Shown here: piece by piece, positions 5,191-9,421 of the stretch
Layout: each line of letters opens with the position of its first letter
How positions within the stretch are numbered: position 1 is the first letter of the stretch
Assembly (NCBI GenBank): GCA_964448005.1
Contig: CAYUUW010000047.1
Location: 1-9,421, forward strand
DNA: 9,421 bases
Reading direction: 5' to 3'
Source: CAYUUW01 sp964448005
Lineage (GTDB): Bacteria > Patescibacteriota > Gracilibacteria > UM-FILTER-43-11
Translations under genes and position numbers: made by a program
The notes under the pieces: generated by a model
Databases searched by the model: none
Told to the model about the DNA's origin: nothing
What the model saw: only the letters and a program-made list of their open reading frames with translations

Positions 5191-5225
5191 GGAAAAATTA
5201 AGAGCCCAACTCCGGAGAGTCGGGC
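5191..5225 (-). terminator. Terminator of the small membrane-protein gene
   Basis: On the minus strand, GCCCGACTC, loop TCCG and GAGTTGGGC (9 pairs including one G-T; 5225-5204) are followed by TCTTAATTTTTCC. A second perfect hairpin, GATCCACC/GGTGGATC (5226-5243), touches the stop codon of the gene at 5243 and precedes this one. Confidence 0.65.
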
Positions 5226-5242
5226 GATCCACCTGGGTGGAT

Positions 5243-5500
5243 CTAGGTCTTGGTCAAGCCGCTGGCTTTTGCGAACCTCTTACGCCAGGTATGGGATACG
5301 ACGGCCGGGAACAGGACGAGGGCTGACCCCCATATCCACATAGCCCAACTCATCGGCGCCTCCCTGGAGCCCATCATCAAGCTTGGGACAACCATTGCTT
5401 GGATGATAATGCACACCATCAGCCACTGGCTGCTCAGCATCAGGTAGGTCGTGGGATGCGGGGTTGCGCACGACGGTTTTGCTTCGTTCTCGTTGCTCAT
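5243..5500 (-). CDS. Small two-helix membrane protein, unrecognised
   Basis: This is an 85-residue frame from ATG 5500-5498 to TAG. After a polar start there are two hydrophobic segments, about residues 19-45 (YLMLSSQWLMVCIIIQAMVV) and 48-66 (PMSWAMWIWGSALVLFPAVV), then a basic C-terminus (TWRKRFAKA). The distribution predicts a hairpin in the inner membrane with a cytoplasmic tail. It is rich in Met and Trp. I do not recognise the family. Reality is supported by a near-consensus promoter upstream (5606-5634) and a good terminator directly after the stop (5191-5225). The predicted mRNA has a leader of about 100 bases containing a 29-codon ORF whose TGA overlaps this ATG. A weak GGGAAAG lies about 15 bases before the start. 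An overlapping 96-codon frame (5280-5570) in another phase looks less protein-like. Confidence 0.55.
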   Translation of the reverse strand: MSNENEAKPSCATPHPTTYLMLSSQWLMVCIIIQAMVVPSLMMGSREAPMSWAMWIWGSALVLFPAVVSHTWRKRFAKASGLTKT

Positions 5501-5586
5501 TTATCACGCTTTCCCAGGCTTTGCCCGAAGGAGTGGTGGCTTGCTGACAGAGGGCTCGTGCGGCATGCACAAGGCTCCATCAGCAT
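5497..5586 (-). CDS. Possible 29-residue leader ORF upstream of the small membrane-protein gene
   Basis: ATG 5586-5584 opens a frame MLMEPCACRTSPLSAS... that ends in TGA 5499-5497, sharing ATGA with the next start. AAAGG lies 9 bases before the first ATG, better placed than anything before the main gene. It contains two nearby cysteines (CAC). It could be a leader peptide or simply a coupling ORF. There is no homology evidence. Confidence 0.3.
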   Translation of the reverse strand: MLMEPCACRTSPLSASHHSFGQSLGKRDK

Positions 5587-5605
5587 TTCCAAGAACCTTT
5601 ATTTT

Positions 5606-5634
5606 ACTATATAATACTTTAATTAATTTGTCAA
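5606..5634 (-). promoter_or_regulatory. Near-consensus promoter for the small membrane-protein gene
   Basis: On the minus strand, TTGACA (5634-5629), exactly 17 bases, then TATAGT (5611-5606). The predicted start is near 5599. This is the best promoter in the window, and it sits immediately after the terminator of the upstream gene. Confidence 0.75.
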
Positions 5635-5652
5635 TAAAATGAGCTGCCCGCT

Positions 5653-5686
5653 GAAGAAAAACCAGCTCCGAGGGTATCGGAGCTGG
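5653..5686 (-). terminator. Terminator of the PnuC-like gene
   Basis: A perfect 10-bp stem CCAGCTCCGA / TCGGAGCTGG (5686-5677 with 5671-5662) with a five-base loop is followed on the minus strand by TTTTTCTTC (5661-5653). It lies 11 bases after the stop at 5698. Confidence 0.8.
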
Positions 5687-5697
5687 CGTAGGGCCTT

Positions 5698-6276
5698 TCA
5701 TTCCTTTGATTGGCGCGCCATCCAGTAGGCGTCGGCAACAAAAAGGAGAGAGGCGGCTTGCTGGAGCGCAAGCCAGGGGTAATCCTGGATCCACATCAGC
5801 CAGCCGCAGGCCAGGTGCATGGGCACATACCACAGGTAGCCGCGCGGATCCTCTTTGGCCAGCAGGTAGGTTCCCACCAGGAATCCGGCCACCAATACCA
5901 GTTCCAATCCCTGGCTTGGCGTCGTGAGTCCGCCAAAGTCATAGAGGCTGTAGCCTAGGCCAACGGCAATGCAGGCCTGGGCGAGGAGGTTTAGCCATCG
6001 CGGCGGCTTTTTTTCTTCGCCCCGAACGGCGATGATCAGGCCCATCAGCACCGAAGGGGTTCCGCCCACCTCCATCGCGGCGGCGATCCAGTTCTTCTCT
6101 CGAAAGAAGAGGATGACCCAAGGGGTGATTCCCCCCAGGCACGCGGCCCAGGCGGCGATGCGCCACTCCTGAGCCAATTTTTCCTGGTGCCGCTTGCGCG
6201 CCCGTTCCGCACGCGAGAAAAAGATCTTGTTGAGGAGGAGAAGGCCCCCTCCAAGCCATTGAAGCACTTGGTCCAA
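5698..6276 (-). CDS. Multi-pass inner-membrane protein, weakly PnuC-like
   Basis: This 192-residue frame starts at TTG 6276-6274, chosen because AAGGAGG lies exactly six bases upstream, and it ends at 5698. Hydrophobic segments fall at about 4-20, 39-58, 62-84, 93-113, 123-140 and 147-187 (long enough for two helices), so six or seven membrane passes. The C-terminal region with GWLMWIQDYPWLALQQ and a final YWMARQ recalls the end of PnuC-type nicotinamide riboside transporters, where Trp/Gln/Asp in that position line the substrate path. The resemblance is by eye, and the usual PnuC core motif is not clear, so the substrate is unknown. The gene is a complete single unit: promoter 6348-6374, a leader of about 65 bases, a strong Shine-Dalgarno sequence and terminator 5653-5686. 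Its initiation signal is unlike that of every neighbour. Confidence 0.65.
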   Translation of the reverse strand: MDQVLQWLGGGLLLLNKIFFSRAERARKRHQEKLAQEWRIAAWAACLGGITPWVILFFREKNWIAAAMEVGGTPSVLMGLIIAVRGEEKKPPRWLNLLAQACIAVGLGYSLYDFGGLTTPSQGLELVLVAGFLVGTYLLAKEDPRGYLWYVPMHLACGWLMWIQDYPWLALQQAASLLFVADAYWMARQSKE

Positions 6277-6282
6277 GGAATT

Positions 6283-6289
6283 CCTCCTT
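6283..6289 (-). promoter_or_regulatory. Consensus ribosome-binding site deciding a TTG start
   Basis: AAGGAGG (6289-6283) with a six-base spacer to TTG 6276. It is the only strong Shine-Dalgarno sequence I can find before a gene in this window, and it fixes the start of the PnuC-like gene. Confidence 0.8.
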
Positions 6290-6347
6290 CTTGGACGCCC
6301 TTTGCCGCACGGACCATCCGGCGGCAGAAAGCATTCCGCCCGAGGAA

Positions 6348-6374
6348 ATTATATGATTAGACCACAAAAGTCAA
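6348..6374 (-). promoter_or_regulatory. Promoter for the PnuC-like gene
   Basis: On the minus strand, TTGACT (6374-6369), a 15-base spacer and a perfect TATAAT (6353-6348). The spacer is short. A second TTGACA lies just upstream (6386-6381) over the stop codon of the truncated family B gene. Confidence 0.6.
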
Positions 6375-6382
6375 TCTATATG

Positions 6383-6505
6383 TCAATCGAGAGCTTGACC
6401 CCCCTTAAGACACTCGAGCTGATTACTCTTCGTGTTCCAGTAAGGAGTATTTTGCCCAGGAAATGAGGAGGTCTGGACCATATTGGCTGGGTCGGATTTT
6501 TTCAT
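6383..6505 (-). CDS. B-3: truncated member of family B (40 residues)
   Basis: ATG 6505-6503 overlaps the TGA of A-3 (ATGA), and the frame ends in TGA 6385-6383. The start MKKSDPAN is encoded within a 35-base sequence repeated exactly at the A-1/B-2 junction. Residues 10-32 (VQTSSFPGQNTPYWNTKSNQ, then LEC) align with B-2 (VRTFSSPDRNTLYGNTQSNR, then MEC), after which the sequence diverges and stops, so about 110 residues of the family's C-terminal domain are missing. There is no signal peptide. It is probably a remnant left by deletion, although the short form could still be expressed. The promoter of the PnuC-like gene starts immediately after the stop. Confidence 0.5.
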   Translation of the reverse strand: MKKSDPANMVQTSSFPGQNTPYWNTKSNQLECLKGGQALD

Positions 6506-6516
6506 TGAGGCCCCAC
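6482..6516 (-). repeat. 35-bp exact repeat, copy 1 (A-3/B-3 junction)
   Basis: The 35 bases at 6482-6516 are identical and in the same orientation to 8324-8358. They span the last codons of an A gene (VGPQ), the ATGA overlap and the first eight codons of a B gene (MKKSDPAN). Sequence flanking both sides is diverged, so the junction is either freshly copied or under constraint. Confidence 0.85.
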
Positions 6517-7156
6517 ATACTCGTATCCCGCCTCCTCCACCATCTCTTTGATCGCCTCTTCAAGAACGCCACCAGCCCTTAAAGCCTCTTCCAACGAATC
6601 ATACACTGGCTCGGGTTCTATCTGGCCGATGGAAACCTTGTAGTCGTGTAGCCATTCTGAACGCTCACCTATCCTCTCATCCTCCTCCGAGGTATCAGGA
6701 GTCTTTTCGGGGTCGGGCTCTGTATAGAGCCAGTTCAATTTACCACTTTGGTAGTCTCCATATCCAACTCGGAATTGAGCGCAGCCCTCCTTCACGATCG
6801 TCACTAATTCGGGGAAGGTCGTGTTGATGACGGTCGTAGTTCCTGTATATTCCCTGTTCCCCCTTGATGCAGAAAAGATGTTTTTTACATTATAAAAGTA
6901 CAAATTGAAATGACTGTCAAAGTACCTTTCTGCCTCGTACACAAATACAACCTCAGGATGAAATAGGGCATGATTGCATCGCACCATCTCGTAATCAAAG
7001 GATTTGTTATCTGGATCGTTATTTGTCCAATACTTAATGAGGCTTTTTTCAATATTCAATGTCCCAAAAACGTAGACCATGAAAACAAGCAAAAGAGACG
7101 TTAGGGCTGAAATGGAGAACGTTTTAAAAACTTTTTTTTATATGACCTACTTTCAT
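6502..7156 (-). CDS. A-3: family A membrane-anchored protein, start out of frame at a poly(A) tract
   Basis: The body is open from 7092 (TTG) to TGA 6504-6502, 196 residues. That start falls inside the membrane helix, so it is not natural. ATG 7156-7154 would give MKVGHIKKVFKTFSISALTS and a full 217-residue protein like its relatives (212, 215), but only if the A8 run (7139-7132 on this strand) had seven A. With eight A it stops after ten residues. Seen in the corrected protein: N-terminal membrane helix about 12-31; C60; core YTGTTTVINTTFPELV; C125 in EGCAQF; a Trp near 142; an acidic segment; C-terminal helix ending GYEYVGPQ. The two cysteines are 65 apart as in the paralogues, which suggests a disulfide in a periplasmic or outer domain. 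No family is recognised. Its stop overlaps the B-3 start. Confidence 0.6.
7132..7139 (-). repeat. Poly(A)8 tract controlling the frame of A-3
   Basis: Eight consecutive A on the coding strand, ten codons or fewer after ATG 7156. Seven would put the start in frame with the conserved body. It is either a contingency (slippage) tract or a homopolymer sequencing error. Confidence 0.6.
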
Positions 7157-7219
7157 GGGCTAAATTTTTAGATAATTCATCCTAAGATTGGATTTCAGCT
7201 ATTTGATTTCAATTTGAAA

Positions 7220-7879
7220 TTAACGAAAAAAATAGCCATCCTCCAGCCCCTTTTTATGCCATTCCAAAAGTTGGGAATCAGGCGACTGCTCGGTAACGCC
7301 ATACGTCCTCCTCACATGCTCCAGTTGCTCATCCGTCATGAACCAAAGCTCGCTCCTCAAATCCTCGGCCCGTCGCCTATCCTCCTCCTGCTCCATCTCT
7401 CCCGCAGTTAGTTCGGGCTCCGGCGTGTAGGGAGAATAGGACCAGTTAATGGTCTCATCATAATAATTCCCTTTCGACTCCTGGAACTGCGAGCAGTCAT
7501 CCTTCACCATATTGACCAGCTCGGGGAAAGTGGTGTTTTTAAGGGTGGTGCCCCCGGTGTATTGAACATTAAATCCTTGATTGAAGATCGATCTTCTTTC
7601 TACATCAAAAAAATGTATGTGGTAATCCACAATGGAATTGAGTTTCTTCTCGTACGTAAAAGTATAAACACTATTTTTCAGCCCAAAGTCGCACAAAATT
7701 ACATCATAACTTTGCACTTTATCTTCAAACCATTTATTTGTATGAATTTCTGAATCTGCTTCAATTGCTTTAACATGTTCCTTTTTGATAAAAGGTAAAA
7801 ATATCAGCAACCCAATCAAGATGAAGGGGATTGTCAGAAAGGCAGCAATAAGAAGTTTTTTTTTCATGCAGCTAACCAT
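7220..7879 (-). CDS. A-2: family A membrane-anchored protein with a different C-terminus
   Basis: Start options are ATG 7879 (one base after the TAA of B-2, MVSCMKKKLL) or ATG 7867 (MKKKLLIAAFLTIPFILIGL). The second gives 215 residues, matching the paralogues, but the first is ideally placed for coupling. Numbering from the second: basic start, membrane helix 4-26, C59 (ILCDFG), core YTGGTTLKNTTFPELVNMVK from 103, C125 (DDCSQF), Trp at 142. The helical, Glu/Arg-rich tail (TAGEMEQEEDRRRAED...) ends GLEDGYFFR and does not match the shared tail of A-1 and A-3, so the family has a constant core and an exchangeable end. ATG 7867 is followed by nine A, a slippage-prone run. No B gene follows, and A-3 begins 63 bases downstream. 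Function unknown. Confidence 0.65.
   Translation of the reverse strand: MVSCMKKKLLIAAFLTIPFILIGLLIFLPFIKKEHVKAIEADSEIHTNKWFEDKVQSYDVILCDFGLKNSVYTFTYEKKLNSIVDYHIHFFDVERRSIFNQGFNVQYTGGTTLKNTTFPELVNMVKDDCSQFQESKGNYYDETINWSYSPYTPEPELTAGEMEQEEDRRRAEDLRSELWFMTDEQLEHVRRTYGVTEQSPDSQLLEWHKKGLEDGYFFR
7856..7864 (-). repeat. Poly(A)9 tract at the start of A-2
   Basis: ATG 7867-7865 is followed by exactly nine A (codons 2-4, all Lys). One base gained or lost would abolish the reading frame from either candidate start. Confidence 0.6.
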
Positions 7880-7880
7880 A

Positions 7881-8366
7881 TTAGTAATTTGATATAGGAT
7901 TCTCTCTATTTTCATTTTTTGTACTATTTTTAGCAGTTTCTGCCCACCTCTCAACCTCTTCCAGAGACCACTTGGTGTCCTCCAGAACTACCTTGAGCCA
8001 CCTGACAGTGTCGCCTCTCATATCCGATGACTCATAGGAAGCTTCTATGACGATTTTTCCGGGCGCGCCCTTGATGGCTTTAACATCGGCATAACCCCGA
8101 GGTATCACAATCTTGTCCCCGTCATTTTGATTTTCCTTAAAATCCTTGATGTAGAGGCTGTTCGGCTGGATCTTCAGGGTAAACATGTCCTCTCCTCCGG
8201 CGCCATAGGCCAGGCAATCCTCCTTGTTGGCCTCGCATTCCATCCGGTTACTTTGGGTATTACCATACAATGTGTTCCTATCGGGAGATGAGAAGGTCCG
8301 GACCTTAAGACCCGCGTTTACCCATTGGCTGGGTCGGATTTTTTCATTGAGGCCCCACGTAGTCAT
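7881..8366 (-). CDS. B-2: family B protein, start uncertain
   Basis: The frame ends in TAA 7883-7881. The longest reasonable start, ATG 8366 (MTTWGLNEK..., 161 residues), lies inside the end of A-1. The family start ATG 8347 (ATGA overlap with A-1, MKKSDPAN) is present but runs into TAA after nine codons, because 17 extra bases relative to B-3 shift the frame. Conserved text begins at about residue 22 (VRTFSSPDRNTLYGN). Cysteines lie at 44 and 51. Residues 73-86 (YIKDFKENQNDGDK) match B-1 (AVKDFKGNAADGDR), and the C-terminal segment (DTKWSLEEVERWAETAKN) is a helix shared with B-1. There is no signal peptide or membrane segment. Function unknown. Its constant pairing with A genes suggests the two products work together. 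Confidence 0.6.
   Translation of the reverse strand: MTTWGLNEKIRPSQWVNAGLKVRTFSSPDRNTLYGNTQSNRMECEANKEDCLAYGAGGEDMFTLKIQPNSLYIKDFKENQNDGDKIVIPRGYADVKAIKGAPGKIVIEASYESSDMRGDTVRWLKVVLEDTKWSLEEVERWAETAKNSTKNENRENPISNY
8324..8358 (-). repeat. 35-bp exact repeat, copy 2 (A-1/B-2 junction)
   Basis: Identical to 6482-6516 over 35 bases and in the same orientation. The sequence then differs by a 17-base net insertion before homology to B-3 resumes at GGTCC. Confidence 0.85.
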
Positions 8367-8982
8367 ACCCAGCCTCCTCCACAGCCTCCTTAATTTCCTC
8401 CTCGTTGAAGAAGCCACTGGCCCTCAAGCCCTCTTCCAATGATTTATATCCTGGCTCAGGCTTTATCTGGCCTGTGGACAGCTTGTAATCGTGGAGCCGT
8501 TGGGAGTATTCCTCAGCAGCTCGCTCCGCCCCCAGCTCTTCGGGCGTTTTTTCGGGCTCGGCCTCGGTGTAAGACCAGGTCAATTCGTTCCCGTAATAAC
8601 CCCCATGACCTTTTTGGAATTGCGAGCAATCCTCTTTCACCATGGCTACCAGCTCGGGGAAAGTAATGTTTTTGACCGTTGTAGCCCCTGTGAACACGAG
8701 TTCTATTTTCCTCGAAAAGACATTCCCAATACCAACGTTAAAGAAAAAAATCCCAGGATCTCTTTCGGGCCTAATCCCAACAAAGGCATGTTCAGAATTT
8801 ATTAAATCAGGCAGATCGCATTTAACGGTCGTATACTCTAAATATTTATCAGGAAACTTAAAGGCCAATTTCTCTGTCGCTATTGCACTGGGAACCTTCA
8901 CCCAATAGAAGAAAAGTAAATAAATAGAGAATATTAAAATAATTGATAACAGCATTGAAATGATCCTTCTTGAGTTACTCAT
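8344..8982 (-). CDS. A-1: intact family A membrane-anchored protein
   Basis: This is the only family A member read without trouble: ATG 8982 to TGA 8346-8344, 212 residues. The start MSNSRR is followed by a strongly hydrophobic helix at about 9-28, then a long outer part. Shared features: C55 (VKCDLP), FTGATTVKNITFPELVAMVK from 97, C119 (EDCSQF), Trp 136 in TWSYTE, a Glu/Pro-rich linker, LHDYKLSTGQIKPEPGYKSL, and the final AGYDYVGPQ, which it shares with A-3. The two-cysteine spacing (64) is kept in all three copies. This predicts a single-pass protein with a disulfide-bonded domain outside the cytoplasm. It lies 23 bases after the end of B-1, with no Shine-Dalgarno sequence, and its stop overlaps ATG 8347. 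Not recognised from any family I know. Confidence 0.75.
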   Translation of the reverse strand: MSNSRRIISMLLSIILIFSIYLLFFYWVKVPSAIATEKLAFKFPDKYLEYTTVKCDLPDLINSEHAFVGIRPERDPGIFFFNVGIGNVFSRKIELVFTGATTVKNITFPELVAMVKEDCSQFQKGHGGYYGNELTWSYTEAEPEKTPEELGAERAAEEYSQRLHDYKLSTGQIKPEPGYKSLEEGLRASGFFNEEEIKEAVEEAGYDYVGPQ

Positions 8983-9005
8983 TGAAAACTTTTATTAGAT
9001 AAAGC

Positions 9006-9421
9006 TTAATTTATAACAATAGGTAGACTTCTCAAATCCGATGAATCTAATTCACCGTCCTTATTTTTAGCGTCCTCAATCCATTTCTCCACTTCATCCA
9101 ATTTTGGGCCTTTCAGGGCTGCATACCTGAATTTGAAAACCTGGCTATCATTAGTGTACGAAACGGAGAGGCGTATGGACCCATCCGAGGGATCGAGAGA
9201 GGGTTTGATATTTACAGTTTGACCAGCGCTCAAAACTGCTAATCGATCCCCATCCGCTGCGTTCCCCTTGAAGTCCTTGACGGCGAGGTTTCCGTATTTC
9301 AGCCTGAGGTGGAGCTTATTTCCTCCAGAATAGGCGCAGGCCGCAGAATCACTTCAGCCAAGGCTTATCCGGCGGCGGCGGAAACTCTGTGCCTGGGCCG
9401 TTGTCGAACCAGTCTATGAGC
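9006..9421 (-). pseudogene. B-1: family B gene with a +1 frame change, 5' end outside the window
   Basis: Two frames together give a family B protein. From the window edge to TGA 9351-9349 the text is LIDWFDNGPGTEFPPPPDKP WLK. From 9353 to TAA 9008-9006, one base ahead, it reads SDSAACAYSGGNK..., then AVKDFKGNAADGDR (matching B-2), and ends with KLDEVEKWIEDAKNKD and SLPIVIN. PPPPDKPWLK plus SDSAAC aligns with SSPDRNTLYGN...MEC of B-2, so the break is inside one gene. The second frame has no ATG, and its first ordinary start is TTG 9233, which would drop the conserved KDF segment. It is therefore called a frame-shifted gene. Alternatives are a real +1 shift at AAG-UGA or a sequencing error. 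A-1 follows 23 bases after the stop. Confidence 0.5.

Noticed and set aside
5108..5326. 72-codon plus-strand frame after the PilX-like gene
   Set aside because: Its start is the translated REP-like palindrome (NRHSGLDPES) and the rest is antisense to the terminator and small membrane-protein gene.
1..9421. CRISPR array, tRNA or rRNA genes, transposase genes
   Set aside because: No regularly spaced repeats, no cloverleaf with a T-arm and no rRNA-like stretches were found. No transposase frame is present.

Overview
The window reads as chromosomal DNA of a Gram-negative-type or candidate-phylum bacterium with type IV pili. The left two thirds are visibly GC-rich and the right third (about 6380-9421) is AT-richer. 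I cannot name the species. Four of the promoters I can propose use TAGAAT or TATA(A/G)T-like -10 boxes. Nearly every gene starts without a visible Shine-Dalgarno sequence, and some starts lie only about 15 bases after the predicted transcription start. One gene (TTG start at 6276) instead has a textbook AAGGAGG.

Layout: (1) 1-133, the start of an unrecognised gene reading leftward, with its own promoter. (2) 288-1094 (+), a helical-repeat (TPR-like) protein cut in two by an in-frame TGA. (3) 1095-2170, about 1 kb without a convincing protein gene but full of stable hairpins. It parses into two promoter-to-terminator units (about 1183-1561 and 1656-1996), best explained as two structured non-coding RNAs, followed by a further perfect 30-base palindromic terminator. 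(4) 2171-5104 (+), a three-gene minor-pilin operon: PilV-like, a PilW-like prepilin carrying an NHL beta-propeller (split by an in-frame TAA), and PilX-like. (5) 5105-6380: a REP-like palindrome, then two leftward genes for membrane proteins, each with a recognisable promoter and terminator. (6) 6383-9421 (-), an array of alternating paralogues of two unrecognised families. Family A proteins are membrane-anchored with a two-cysteine outer domain. Family B proteins are small. The order in transcription is B-1, A-1, B-2, A-2, A-3, B-3.

How it may work: the three pilin-like proteins would form the priming or tip complex of a type IV pilus, with the propeller fusion as a possible adhesin. The structured RNAs sit directly upstream but are separated from the operon by terminators, so direct read-through control is unlikely. 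The A/B array looks like a tandemly duplicated, decaying or contingency locus: one member needs a base change in a poly(A) tract to be read, one has a 17-base insertion at its start, one has a +1 frame change at a UGA, and one is truncated. Together with the two nonsense codons this makes six broken reading frames in 9.4 kb, which is itself notable. It must be separated from sequencing error before any biological reading.
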